Part shown: positions 1 through 12,200 of the stretch, one piece after another | Layout of the letters: every line of letters begins with the position of its first letter | How positions within the stretch are numbered: position 1 is the first letter of the stretch | Assembly: GCF_029931775.1 (NCBI RefSeq) | Contig: NC_079322.1 | Coordinates: 77,933,326-77,997,325, forward strand | Length of the DNA: 64,000 nucleotides | Origin: Euleptes europaea | Lineage: Eukaryota > Chordata > Lepidosauria > Squamata > Sphaerodactylidae | Reading direction: 5' to 3' | Translations under genes and position numbers: made by a program | The notes under the pieces: generated by a model | What the model saw: the letters and a program-made list of their open reading frames with translations, nothing else | Told to the model about the DNA's origin: nothing | The model's database searches: none

Positions 1-149
1 ATTGGGGCTGATCTGTACTGCTGAAGCAGAAAACAAAGCCCCAACCAATTCTATCAGTGCACTGGCCCAAGAGAGTCTCTCAACTGGAGCCCAAGAGCCA
101 GAGGTCGCTGTATAACAGGCACCCATTGAGGACAAGGGGGATGGGTAGA

Positions 150-245
150 GAGGGGGATGGCTCAATGGTAGAGTGCCCGTTTTGCACACAGAAGGTTCTG
201 GGTTCTATCCCAGCTAAAGCCTCTCACATCCCAGGTTGTGGGAAA
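150..245 (+). repeat. tRNA-derived SINE head
   Basis: A box A-like stretch (TGGCTCAATGGTAG) and a box B-like stretch (GGTTCTATCCC) are spaced as in a tRNA. The rest of a tRNA fold is missing, so this is a SINE head and not a tRNA gene. Confidence 0.5.
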
Positions 246-399
246 GATCTTGAGAACATAAGAAAAGCCCTGCTGGATCAGACCAAGGCCCATCCAGTCC
301 AGCAGTCTGTAGGCCAAAGATAAGAATATAAGACCATCATATCAGAGCCCTCCTGGATCAGACCAGTGAGGGTCTATCTAGTTCAACATGCCGTCTCAC

Positions 400-609
400 T
401 AGGGTTGCCAACCTCCAGGTACTAGCTGGAGATTTCCTGCTATTACAACTGATTTCCAGCCGATAGAGATCAGTTCACCTGGAGAAAATGGCGGCTTTGG
501 CAATTGGATTCTATGGCATTGAAGCCCCTCCCCTCCCCAAACCCCGCCCTCCTCAGGCTCCACCCCCCCAAACCTCCCGCCGGTGGTGATGAGGGACCTG
601 GTAACCCTA
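400..609 (+). mobile_element. 210-bp hAT-type MITE with perfect target duplication
   Basis: The element has terminal inverted repeats TAGGGTTGCCAAC and TGGTAACCCTA and is flanked by CGTCTCAC at 392-399 and again at 610-617. An 8-bp duplication and a TAGGG end fit the hAT superfamily. This copy defines the commonest repeat family of the window. Confidence 0.85.
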
Positions 610-806
610 CGTCTCACACAGTTGCTATCTAGCTACTATGGAGGGCCAACAACAGGCATAGAGGCCGAAGCCTTCCCCTGATGTTGCTTCCTATTCCTGG
701 GATTCAGAGGTTGACTGCCTCTGAATGTGGAGGTTCCCTTTAGTCACCATAGCTAGTAGCCGCTGATAGACCTCTCCTCCATGAATCTGTTGAATCCCCT
801 TTTAAA

Positions 807-1014
807 TAGGGTTGCCAGATCCTTCTTCACCACCAGTGGGAGGTTTTTGGAGCGGAGCCTGAGGAGGCCAGGGTTTGAGATGGGAGAGACCTCAGTGCCA
901 TAGAGTCCAATTGCCAAAGCGGCCATTTTCTCCAGGGGAACTGATCTCTGCCACCTGGAGATCAGTTGTAATAGCGGGAGATCTCCAGCTGGTACCTGGA
1001 AGTTGGTAACCATA
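807..1014 (-). mobile_element. hAT-type MITE, second copy with perfect target duplication
   Basis: Same family as the copy at 400-609 but in the opposite orientation. CTTTTAAA occurs at 799-806 and at 1015-1022. It interrupts the LINE relic around it, so it is younger than that LINE. Confidence 0.85.
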
Positions 1015-1386
1015 CTTTTAAAGCTGTCTATGCCTGTGGCTATCAACACACCTTCTAGCAGCAAATTCCACCTTTTAATCAGTCGCTGTGTAAAGAAATA
1101 TTTCCTTTTGTCCATCCTGAATCTACTGCCCATCAGCTTCATTGGATGCTTTCAAGTTCTAGTATTTTGGGAGAGGTAGAAAAGGTTCTGGTGTGGAGGT
1201 TTGTTGTTTGGCATGAACTGTCATTCATAGCGTGGCAAGTGCTCTGCCAACATCTTTCTGAAATGCGCATTTTCACTGCCAGTGTGCTATAATGGCTAGC
1301 ATGTATGGCTAAGACCAGAGGAGACCTGAGTTGAAATCCCCATAGGGTGACTTCAGGCAGGTTAATCTTTCTTGTTCATGTGTCTA

Positions 1387-1706
1387 CCAGTGTGGTGTAG
1401 TGGTTAAGAGCGGTAGTTTGGAGCGGTGGAGTCTAATCTGGAGAACCAGGTTCGATTCCCCACTCCTCCACATGAGCGGCGGAGGCTAATCTGGTGAACT
1501 GGGTTGGTTTCCCTACTCCTACATACAAAGCCAGCTAGGTGACCTTGGGCAAGTCACACTCCCTCAGCCTCCCTCACCTCACAGGGTGTCTGTTGTGGGG
1601 AGGGGGAGAGAGGGTGATTGTAAGGCGGTTTGAGTCTCCCTTAAGTGGTAAAGTCAGCATATAAAAACCAACTCTTCTTCTTCTTCTTCCTCCTCCTCCT
1701 CCTCCT
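1387..1706 (+). mobile_element. tRNA-derived SINE with a (CTT)n/(CCT)n tail
   Basis: The 5' head GTGGTGTAGTGGTTAAGAGC serves as box A and GGTTCGATTCC as box B. The body ends in TATAAAAACCAACTCTTCTTC and a triplet tail. This is the abundant Squam1/Sauria-like SINE type of lizards; the exact subfamily is uncertain. Confidence 0.75.
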
Positions 1707-2107
1707 TGCAAGGTGATAGTGTGTCCAAAATGGAGGAGAGGAGAACTCTGAGCACCTTGGAGTAGTGTGTGAGATAACCACATGGCATTAGTGTTGGAAG
1801 TGAAAGACTTTGCACTGTCTCTTAACCTCATAATTCAGAGGGGGACATGACTAGTGATTCAGAGAGATAGAGAGGACAAGACTCTGGCATCCTTTCTCTA
1901 CTGCTCTGGACTATCCTTTGATGTGTAGATTGCTACTCTCAGGGAAAATTCCTTCCTTCCTGCTTCTTCCACACCTCCACTCACACACACACACTTCTCC
2001 ATCTTCCCACGCAAGTCCTGGATCTCCCTCCATCCTAGTTAGTTAGAATAGATAGAGAACTATATTTTTCTCTATACTGTCCAGAAATGGAGTTCCTACG
2101 ACAAATG

Positions 2108-2390
2108 AGCCCCGTGGTGCAGAGTGTTAAGCTGCAGTACTGCAGCCAAAAGCTCTGCTCACGACCCGAGTTCGATCCCGACAGAAGTTGGTTTCAGGTA
2201 GCCGGCTTAAGGTTGACTCAGCCTTCCATCCTTCCGAGGTCGGTCAAATGAGTACCCAGCTTGCTGGGGGTAAAGGGAAGATGACTGGGGAAGGCACTGG
2301 CAAACCACCCCGTAGGCATTGTCTGCCTAGTAAACGTTGGGATGTGATGTCACCCCATGGGTCAGGAATGACCTGGTGCTTGCACAATAA
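2108..2390 (+). mobile_element. tRNA-derived SINE, GAGCCCCGTGG type
   Basis: The head is GAGCCCCGTGGTGCAGAG and box B is GAGTTCGATCC. The 3' part contains the family's TCACCCCATGGGTCAGGAAT block. Near-complete copies lie at 10585-10893 and, interrupted, at 60495-61790. Confidence 0.75.
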
Positions 2391-2589
2391 ATGAAGTATG
2401 TTAGTTGAACAGACATAAGGCTCCAAGCAAATTTTCTTCTGGCACATACAGAGGTTTGGATGGGCTTCTCTGTGCACCGTAGCCTTTGTGCACTCTAATA
2501 AATTAACAAGGATTTGGGCATAACAAAACCCAACAAAATCCTACAGGTTATGGGCCAGCACGCTCATTGTCCCCCCCCCACCACCACCA

Positions 2590-2826
2590 TCATGGAGGTG
2601 GTAAGCGCTCCTTCCCTTGAGGTTTTTAAGCAGAGACTAGATGGCCATCTGTCAGCAATGCTGATTCTATGACCTTAGGCAGATCACGAGAGGCAGTTCA
2701 GGAGAGGGAGGGCATCTTGGCCATCTTCTGGGCATGGAGTAGGAGTCACTGGGTGTGTGTGTGGGAGGTAGTTGTGAAATTCCTGCCTTGAGCAGGGGTG
2801 GTACCTTCCAACTCTATGATTCTAAC
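2590..2826 (+). mobile_element. CR1 LINE 3' end
   Basis: The sequence encodes the last residues of CR1 ORF2 (VFKQRLDGH-like). It then carries the CR1 3' UTR and ends in the TTCCAACTCTATGATTCT terminal repeat. Strongly 5'-truncated. Confidence 0.75.
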
Positions 2827-3044
2827 CGATGACTTCACCCATAGGCTGAGAACATAGTCCATCTCCCTAGATGACCCCAACGGACAAGTTGTGACAGGGA
2901 GTGCGCGATGAATTCTGCCAAACAACCATACCAACTCTGGTCCAAGTTCCAAAGATTATATAAAGATTATTAACCTGGAGGAGGCTGAATGCTAATCTCC
3001 CTACCTAGCTATTGAGAATGCCAATTGTGCTGCTCTTAGAAGTG

Positions 3045-3051
3045 ATATAAA
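3045..3051 (+). promoter_or_regulatory. TATA-like box of the CYP2 gene
   Basis: ATATAAA lies 33 bp before the ATG at 3084. The spacing implies a very short 5' leader, or an additional upstream start that cannot be seen here. Inferred from position only. Confidence 0.4.
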
Positions 3052-3083
3052 CACCCGACTTTTGCTCACAGCGGATAGCGGTG

Positions 3084-3263
3084 ATGGATCTCCTGTGGAA
3101 CACCTCGGCCTTCCTCCTCCTCAGCCTCGCCTGCCTGCTCCTCCTGGCAGCATGGCAGAAAGGGACCAAGAAGAAGAACCTTCCCCCTGGCCCGACACCC
3201 CTGCCCTTCGTCGGGAACCTGCTTCAGCTGAAGACCACCAACGTTGCAGCATCTCTGAAGCGC
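3084..3263 (+). CDS. CYP2: CYP2 exon 1 (residues 1-60)
   Basis: Starts at ATG 3084. A GTG three bases earlier is in frame but is not a plausible start. It encodes the membrane anchor, the basic halt-transfer stretch KGTKKK and the proline hinge. It ends in phase 0 before GTAAGG. Confidence 0.95.
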
Positions 3264-6200
3264 GTAAGGCTATGCCATTTCACACATCTCTCACTTAGGG
3301 TTGCTAACCAGGGTGGGAAATTCTTGGAAATTTGGGAGGGGGAGCCTGGGAAGGGAAGGGTTTGGGGAGGGGAAGGACCTCAGCGGGGTACAATGTCATA
3401 GAGTCTACCCTCCAAAGCTGCCCTTTTCTCCAGGGGAACTGATTTCTGTAGTCTATAGGGATCAACGGTAATTCTAGGACAGTGGTGGCGGACCTATGGC
3501 ACGCGTGCCAGAGGGAGCATGCAGAGCCCTCTCTGTAGGCACTCACACCGTCGCCCCAGCACATCTAGAGAGTTGCAAATGTTAATGTATGAGTTGTTTT
3601 TTTCTAAACTAAAACCTCAGTATTCAGGTTAAATTGCCGTGTTGGCACTTTGCGATAAATAAGTGGGTTTTGGGTTGCAGTTTGGGCACTTGGTCTCTAA
3701 AAGGTTCGCCATCACTGTTCTAGGAGATCTCCAGGTCCCACCTTGCCCTGACCCCAATTTCCTCAGGAACCCCTCTGCTGTTAGCTCTAGCCCCAGGACT
3801 CTATGACTGACTCTGGGGAGGACCGGGGAAACGGCCTGGAAATGAGCCGAGACAAGCAGGACTCTGTGTGCTGGCAGCAGCAGGAGGGTCCCTCAGCTCA
3901 GGCCGGACCTGTGGTGGGGATGGCGTGCTTCGGTTTACCCGTTGCTGCCTCCCAGAACCATCCTTGCTATTCCGAGCCAGGTGGGAGCTGGACCAAGCAG
4001 CTCTGTAGCCCGGCCCACACCACAGACGCTGCTCAGCTCAGTTTGCATCTGATCCTCAGCAGCCCACCAGAGCAAATGTGGTATAGTAGAAAAGGGCAAG
4101 AGTCCAGTAGCACCTTAAAGACTAACAAAAATATTTTCTGGTAGGGTATGAGCTTTCGTGAGCCACAGCTCACTTCTTCAGGTACTTCTTTAAGGTGCTA
4201 CTGGACCTTAAGGTGCACTTCTTTAAGGTGCTATCTGGACTTCAGATAGTCTTTAAGGTGCTACTGGACTCTTGCCCTTTTCTACTACTGCAGACAGACT
4301 AACACGGCTACCCACTGTGAATGTGGTATAGTTAGGGTTGCCAGGTCCCTCTTTACCATCAGCGGGAGGCTTTGGAGGCGGAGAATGAGGAGGGCGGGGT
4401 TCGGGGAGGGATTTTAGTGCCATAGAGTCCAATGGCCAAAGCAGCCATTTTCTCCAGGGGAACTGATCTCTATCGACTGGAGATCAATTGTAATAGCAGG
4501 AGATCTCCCGCTAGTACCTGGAGGTTGAGAACAAACAATAGTACAGGGCTCGTGCAATCAACTTGCAAAAACATATATTGGACAAATACAACGTGAAAGT
4601 GCAAATAAGTGTTGGAAAGGAAACTTATCAAAATATCTAACTCGAACAATCTAAAAAATTCAAGTCAATAAATAAGTCTCAATATATGGTCAGGTGGACT
4701 CTATCAAAGTTCATAAATATCTAGTCCTTTGCTTGCTTCAGAGGGACAGAAGACTGGGGGACAGGAGAAGATGGGGCGGAACGCCGTCCGGATGCTTTGC
4801 GTTTTCGCCGCCCCCGTGGGCGGCTTCTTCAGCTCTCCACTTGGAACAGAGACAACGCTCAAGCTTTTTTAACAAGGTTTTCTTGCTCCTGGCTGGGCTG
4901 CTCAATGAAAGTGCATGTTAGTTAGTATCAGTGCATACTCAAGTTAGTACCAGTGCATCTTTAACTCAGCAGTACCTGGAGGTTGGCAATCGTAGGTATA
5001 GTGGTTGGAGCAGGGGTCCCCAACGTGGTGTCTGTAGATGCCATAGTGCCCGCCAACACCTTTTCTGGTGCCCGCCAAGTGGTTTTAGAAAGAGGGTAGC
5101 AACAGGAAGGGCTTTTGCCCAGCAAGGCTTCCGATTGAGCATTGGAGATGTGGTTGGCCAAGCAGATTTTTTAAAAGTGTTGCTTTGGCAGCAGCTGCCA
5201 CCACCGCACAAGGATCTTCACTGTGTGAATGAAAGTAAGCTGCAGCAGCCATCTCGTGGCTGCCTCTGCCTCCTTCAGTCATTTTGTGGCTGGCTCCGCC
5301 TCCTGCAGCAGCCATTTTATGCCAGCCATTTTGTGGCTGTGTCCACCACACTATATCAGAATTCCAAAGGTGCCCCCAAGCTCAAAAAAGTTGGGGACCC
5401 CTGGGTTAGAGAGTCAGACTAGTATCTGGGTGACCTGGATTCAAATCATCACACTGCCATGAAAACTAATTGGGTACCCTTGTAGTGAGGATCAGAGATG
5501 TAAACGTTCCAGAAAATCTGAAGCTATGCAAAAATGTGATTTTTTTCTGCCCCCCATCCCCTAGAGAGAAAAAAAGAAAATTGGGGGGAAATGGAAATAT
5601 ATACAATGTGTACTCGTTTGTCAAGCCTGAAGTTATTTTATTGCTTTCACAATATAAAATGCTTCATTTATAACTTAGTTGGTCAAATACTAACATTTTA
5701 TTTGCTTATTAACTTAGGTATTTCAACTTTTAAATGTTAAGTTTTCCATAAGGAAAATTACCCACTGACTTTAAGGGGGGGAAATTAGTCCTGTCATAAA
5801 AAATACTGGATTCGAGTAATGAAGTTAATATCCAATACAGGTGTGAGAGAGGGTGTGTGTGAACTGCTTTCCCCTCCCCCAGGGCTATCTTAACATACAA
5901 ATCTTAGATTTTGTACCTGAGAGATGGGGAGGGGGTTGAAAACAGAAAACACATTTTTAGCAAAGAAAATAAAGTTATTTGGATAGCAACAGATGACCCT
6001 GGTGGTCCCTTCCAACTCTATGATTCTATGATACTCCCTGAGGTATCTTTTCAGCTCTTTATAATTGCCTATATCCTACTTTATCTATACAGATGAGTGA
6101 AAAATACGGGCCAGTGTTCACGGTGTATTTCGGCTCAGACCAAGCAGTTGTCCTCCATGGCTATGACATCGTGAAGGAAGTTCTGGTTGATCGTGGAGAT

Positions 6201-9200
6201 GAATTCACCCAGCGAGGCAGCATCCCATCAGCTGATAAGACCAACAGAGGCCTTGGTATGGCTTCTGCCTGTGCGGTACTTTCAATTTTGCCCAGTTCCA
6301 GTCGATGGTGGAATTAGCTGAGGAACCGACATAGTTCCTCTAGCCCATCAGGTGAACTGATCTCTGTTGCCTGGAGATCAGTTGTAATAGCGGGAGATCG
6401 CCAGCCACCACCTGGAGGTTGGCAACCCTACCTCAGAAGACGAAGGTGTGACACAACTGTTGTTTTGGAAATGTCGGTACTGGAAAGACTCCTCCAGTCC
6501 CTTGAACTGCAGAGGCTTCCTTTTTGGAGATCTTGCTATAATAACGAGGCACTTAGTTCATATGAAATGTCAAACTCTCTTAGCCTACAGAAGGAGAATC
6601 AGCAGGCTGCAATGAATGGGGCGTGCACATGGGGCAAAGTTGCCAACCACCAAGTGGGGTCTGGAGATCTCCCGAAATTACAACTGATCTCCAGGCTGCA
6701 GAGATCAGTCCCCTGTCCCGATCGGGCTTGCAGCATGGAAAGGGAGGCTGCAGCCTTCCCCCAAGCCCTGCTGTGCGCGCGCTCTGATCTCTCAGAGCGT
6801 GCACACACCAGGGCTTTGAAGGGCTTACCCTTTGAAGGTAAGTGGGGACCTGGCAACCCTAGCATGGGAAGAGAAACCCCAAAATTAGGACCGTGTATGG
6901 AAATGGCGGGGATTTGCCTCGCTCTTGCCTCAAAGCAGAATTTGTTGGAATCTATAGAGGCCCAATGAATCGTGATTGCAGTTAGAAAGAATTCAGGTCA
7001 AGCACACAATAAAACAGAGTCAAAGACCTGTTTCTTAATCAAACAAAAATCCTTTACGGTACTAAAATTAGGAAGGGAAACTTGGATAAAACAATTAACA
7101 TCTTTCTATCTAGTTCCCTATAAGTCTTGCTAAAAGTATTAGCAAGCTCTAAGGCTTAAATCCCTTTTGTCTGTCTCTTAGCCCATGAGGGCTGAGAGCA
7201 GGCATCTTGCTTGTTTGAGATTGAAAAAGCAACTGGTCACCCTGCCCCAAAGTTACACCTTAAACAAAAGAACAGGGTCATAAAAGCAGTTCTGACTTCG
7301 TGACTCTCTGCACGTTTGCAATGGCGATTTTCCAGCCAATAGAATACTTACATCTGTCTCTTGTGCCATCACCTTGAGACAATCTAAACTATGGAGGTAA
7401 ACAAGTTAACCCTTTAACTGCCCTGACAGAAATGGAACTCGCACTGAATCCCAACAGAATTTAAATTTGTTATAAAACAGCATCCTAGAACTGCGGTGTG
7501 GGGGGGGAAACGAGGTGGGAGCGAAGTGACTTCTAAAAGTTGGTAAAATCATGGCCATTTATAAATGGGAGGTTTTGCCCTGGATTTTCTGCTCTCTAGG
7601 TGCACATTTTCCCCCATCCGAATTCTCAAAAGCCTCCATGCAGAGTTTTGAGAATTCGGATGGGAAAAACGTGCATCTAGAGAGCGGCAAATCCGAGGCA
7701 AAACCTCCCATGCACACATGGCCCATGAATAATGCAAAGGAAGCCTCGAAGCAGTCCGGCAGGGATCGCGAGCTAAATACCCCTGCATAAATTGCTTTAG
7801 AAAGCCAGGGCAGAGCAAATCCTCTGTGCGGAAGCAGCAGTAGATAGTTTCTTGAAGAGCGAAGGCAGGAGGTGGAAGGCAGAGCTCACTCCCCCCCGCT
7901 GCAAAAACTCTCTGTAGCTGCTCCTGTCTGCAGGTACCTCTGTCTGCAGCTGTTCCGCTGGCTTCTGTGTCTTGCGAGACAAACTCTGGCCTCATTAGTC
8001 AAAAAGGGCAAGAGTCCAGTAGCACCTTAAAGACTAACAAAAATATTTTCTGGCAGGGTATGAGCTTTCGTGAGCCACAGCTCACTTCTTCAGATACAGC
8101 TAGAATGTGAATCCATCGGTCTTTAAGTAGAGGAACAGTATGGCCTCATTGCTCTGCTGGTCTTCTCCAGGGGTGGGCATGTCCAATGGCAAGCGCTGGT
8201 TGGAGCTCCGCCGCTTCTCCCTCATGACCTTGAGGAACTTTGGGATGGGGAAGAAGAGCATCGAGGAGCATATCCAGGAGGAGGCCGAGCACCTGATGAA
8301 GGAACTCCGGGCCAAGAAAGGTTGGTGAGGGAATCCCGGGAAACCAGACTGGGTGCCTGTTGGGTAGCAGATTTCATTAGCAGGGAGTGGAGCCTGGCAC
8401 GGGGGCAGGACCTGGCTGCTAGTGGGAGAACAGGGGGCAGAGACTTGGAAGGGGGGGTGCCATTGGCAACAGGATAACATCACTTCTGGGAAAAACCTGG
8501 AACTGACATCAAGCCTGGAAATTGTACAGTAAAACTGTCACCGATGGCAGTTTTTCCAGATTATTTTCCTCCCACCAGCCACAGTAGTGGTGGTGGGGAA
8601 AGGAGCCAGCGATGGGGGATGCCCCAGCACGGCCTTGGAAGCCCCACCAGAAACATATTGGGAGCCAGCTTAGGAGAGCTAGAACTGGAGTGATTTGGCC
8701 CCTACGACCCACCCCAGTCAACATCCAAATGGCAGCATTCTTGCACCTATTGAAGATATCTTGTATTTAATTTTTAACTTTGAGTTCACAGATTTCCGTA
8801 TAATCTATAAGGCACAAGCATGACCTCGCAAGGTCATAGCCTCACAGAAGCTCAGACACCTGATGACGGCAGCCCCATATCTGATGACACTGGAGGTTAA
8901 CAAATTTAGAAGGGCTTTCATGTTAGCCCAATGTGGAGCTTTGCCATCGGCCGTCCTAGAAGGCAGATATTTAAAAATTCCTCTTTCCGAGAGAGTCTGC
9001 CCGTGCAATGGTGAAGAAATTGAGACCCGCGAACACATCTTTTTATACTGCCCTCTCCATCATGAGCTAAGATCTAAGACTATCCAAGAAATTTTAAGAA
9101 ATAATATAGGGCTACCTGATAAAACTTGTATCCAACGACTACTGGAAGATAGTAACTCACAAACTTCGAGATGTGTGGCCAAATTTTGTGTTGCTATATA

Positions 9201-12200
9201 TAAGGCCCGAAAGGATGTAATTCACAAATAGGTAAAATTTGACAGATAAATATTTTAGAAGTTAGCTTACTTGACTCTTTAGATATGGGATTTTATTGAT
9301 ATATTTTATTTTGTGGACTCTTCGACTGACTGATACTGTTTTTATTACAAATTTATGTTATTTCTGATTGGATATGGTCTATTTTTGGTCAAGTGACCAT
9401 AAAATAAAAACTGGCTGATTGACTGAATCTAGTTGTGGCCAGGGCATGCACCAGTGGCCAGATCTTTTCTGCCCAGGAAAGGCTGCAGCTGGCTAGTCAG
9501 TCAAAGCTGGTAGAAGGGCACTCTTGGCCTCTGCTGCCACCTGGGTTCAAGAAATCCCCCAGACGGCGGACCTGTTACTTTAAGGGGGTGCCACCCCATT
9601 CAGAATTGTAATATGATGGAACAATTCGGGAGGTTATTTTTTTAAAGGAACAGGATTGTAGTCTATCACATTGCTTATGGTGCGTATCCTCTCGGTTTTG
9701 CTTCCTTCTTTTTTACCTTCGTAATCCATTTTCTGCACTGCTTATGTCTCAGACTATTTTTTAACCTGTGTCATCTTCTATTTTTGCAACCTTAGTCCTA
9801 CTGCATTGCTCATTGGTAGTCTTAAACTGTCTGATTTGCTTTGTTGTTAATATTTCAAAATCTGCCTTAAGTCTCAGTGAGAAAGGCAGGCTATAAGAAA
9901 AGTTAGTATATAAATAAAATGGCATTTTTTTTGGTGGGGGGACTGAATCCCCTTCTCCCTGTATGCTGTGGTCCCAGTCCAAAAAAGGATCTACACACAC
10001 CTGGGAATTTAGTTCCCAGCAAGGAACACCCAACACACATCTGATCAAAAGTCCTTATGGTGGCCTGAGTACTTTTTAACATGTGAATATGCTCTTGGTA
10101 GAGGGTGGTGGCTGCAACAATGAGAACATCCCCCCCCCCCATTGACAGTTGTCCCTTACTCTTCCAGGCCAGCCCTTCAACCCTACCCTCCTTTTCAGCT
10201 GTGCTACCGGCAATGTGATCAGCCACATCCTCCTTGGAGAAAGATTTGATTATCAGGATCCAAAGTATCTCCAGATCCTCCGCTACCTCACTGATGCCTT
10301 CCAACTCGAGAGCTCCGTCGCTGGGCAGGTGAGGACTCCAGAAAGCCAAAAGTCTGGGATGTAAAAACACCAACGTGCTGGCAGAATAGAGAGGCCAACA
10401 GAGTAGAGAGGGTTGGACATTCCTGGAGATTTAGGGTAGGGTTAGCCTGGTAGGGTGGCCAACTCTGGACTGAGAAACTCCTGGGGATTTTAGGGGTGGC
10501 GCCTGGGAGGAAGGTGGGGTTTGAGGAGGGGAGGGACCTCATCTCCTTCCTTGGAGGTTTTTAAGCAGAGGCTAGATGACTATCAGGAGCCCCGTGGCGC
10601 AGAGGGGTAAGCTGCAGTACTGCAGTCAAAAGCTCTGCTCACAACCTGAGTTCGATCCCAACGGAAGTTGGTTTCAGGTAGCCGGCTCAAGGTTGACTCA
10701 GCCTTCCATCCTTCCGAGGTCGAGGTCGGTGAAATGAGTACCCAGCTTGCTGGGGGTAAAGGGAAGATGACTGGGAAAGGCACTGGCAAACCACCCCACA
10801 AACAAAGTCTGCCTTGGAAACGTCAGGATGTGACGTCACCCCATGGGTCAGGAATGACCCGGTGCTTGCACAGGGGACCTTTACCTTTACCTTTAGATGA
10901 CTATCTGTCAACAATGCTAATTCTGTGAACTTAGATCATGAGAGGGAGGGCAGGAAGGGTTGCGTCAGTGTTCGGCTCTCATGGCCCTTTCTTATATGCC
11001 CAGGGTAATGCCATTCGCCACTTTGGGGCCAGGAAGCAATTTTCTTCCAGGCCAGTTTGGCTGGGGATCCTGGAGCCCCCCTATCTTCTGGGCATGGAGT
11101 AAGGGTCACTGGGGGAGGGTGTGGGGAGGAGGTAGTTGTGAATTTCCTGCATTGTGCAGGGGGTTGGACTAGATGACCCTGGAATATCAGTTAAGCCAAA
11201 AGGATCCTAATTTCTTACCAAGCAAGGGTCCTTCAATCTCTGAGCTTCAGTCCAAGGAAATCTGATTTGGTCCTCAGGTTCATGCATAGTTATAACAAAA
11301 CTTATCTATCTGATCAATCTCTGAAGTCACTTATCACAATCATGTGACTGTTGCTAAGTACCTGATTGGCTATCGTAATAAGCAAGTCAGCATAAACACA
11401 TCTGTTTACTTTATCACATGATCAAAACATATCTGAAATAGCTAGATAGAAGACCAGAAACTATCTCATCAAAATAACCTTTTAAAACTTTCCCAAACTT
11501 TCCCCGATTATATCAGCTAAAAACTAAAACTGCAAGCAAAGGATGACTTAGCAAACAGGTGTCTCCTTGTACTGGGGATGAGATCATTGCTACTGCGACA
11601 ATACCATAGAGTCCCCACCTCCCAAAAAAGTTGCCATTTCCTCTTTGGGAACAACTGCTCTCTGCAGCCTGGAGATCAGTTGAAATTTGAGATATCTCCA
11701 GCCCCCACCTGGAGGTTGGCAGCCCTACGACAGAGGAGAATGGGGGGGGGAGGTGGCAAGATGGAGCACAAGAATCTTTTCCTGATGAGGAGTGTGGAAA
11801 GATGAGAAGGACTTGCAGTCTGGCCTTGGTTGCAGGCAAAATGCGCTTCCTCTCCAGGTCTAACATTCTTCCGTTCTTCCATTCTGTCAGCTCTACAATA
11901 TCTTCCCCAGGATCATGGACTATTTGCCAGGCCCTCACCAAACCTTTTTTAAAAACCTGTTGAGCGTTCAAGACTTCATATGCCAGAAGATTAAAAACCA
12001 CGAGAACAGCCTGGATCTCAATGCACCCCGGGACTTCATCGACAGCTTCCTCATCAAAATGGAGCAGGTAAGACATGGAGGAGTAGGGTTGCCAGCTCCA
12101 GGTTGCGAAATACCTGGAGATTTTGCAGGTGGAGCCTGAGGAGGGTGGGGCTTGGGAAGGGGAGGGACTTCAACGGAGTATAATGCCATAGAGTCCACCT

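Larger units (their letters stand above)
250..1160 (-). mobile_element. CR1/L2-like LINE 3' end, split by two MITEs
   Basis: Read on the minus strand, 753-1142 encodes the C-terminal LINE ORF2 pattern (RFRMDKRKYFF followed by RWNLLLEGV). The 3' end lies to the left, near the motif complementary to GGTCTGATCCAGCAGGGC. It is 5'-truncated and interrupted by the elements at 400-609 and 807-1014. Confidence 0.7.
1..3040. other. Repeat-rich intergenic DNA upstream of the CYP2 gene
   Basis: No exon was recognised here. The stretch is mostly SINE, LINE and MITE sequence, listed separately. I could not assign 1160-1386, 1707-2107, 2391-2589 or 2827-3040, apart from a CA-rich patch near 1980-1992. Confidence 0.7.
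3264..6092 (+). other. CYP2 intron 1: contents
   Basis: Holds a MITE (3298-3479, continuing 3718-3800) split by an hAT element, unassigned 3800-4090, a dispersed repeat (4095-4310), a MITE (4331-4525), an AT-rich insert (4526-4975), a second hAT element (5011-5403), and unassigned AT-rich DNA (5412-5985). A CR1 tail lies at 5990-6032. Confidence 0.7.
6256..8170 (+). other. CYP2 intron 2: contents
   Basis: MITE pieces lie at 6350-6432 and 6640-6863. I could not assign 6864-7550 or 7726-7997. A foldback element (7551-7725) and a dispersed repeat (7998-8100) follow. Confidence 0.6.

Noticed and set aside
1387-1480. Possible tRNA gene at several SINE heads
   Set aside because: Box A and B are present, but acceptor and anticodon stems do not form and the sequence continues into SINE bodies.
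4931-5422. 163-codon ORF in CYP2 intron 1
   Set aside because: It covers an hAT element and MITE end; no family likeness.
6864-7550. Possible LTR-type remnant, also considered at 13752-14210
   Set aside because: No paired terminal repeats, primer-binding site or recognisable coding part could be seen, so the sequence is left unassigned.
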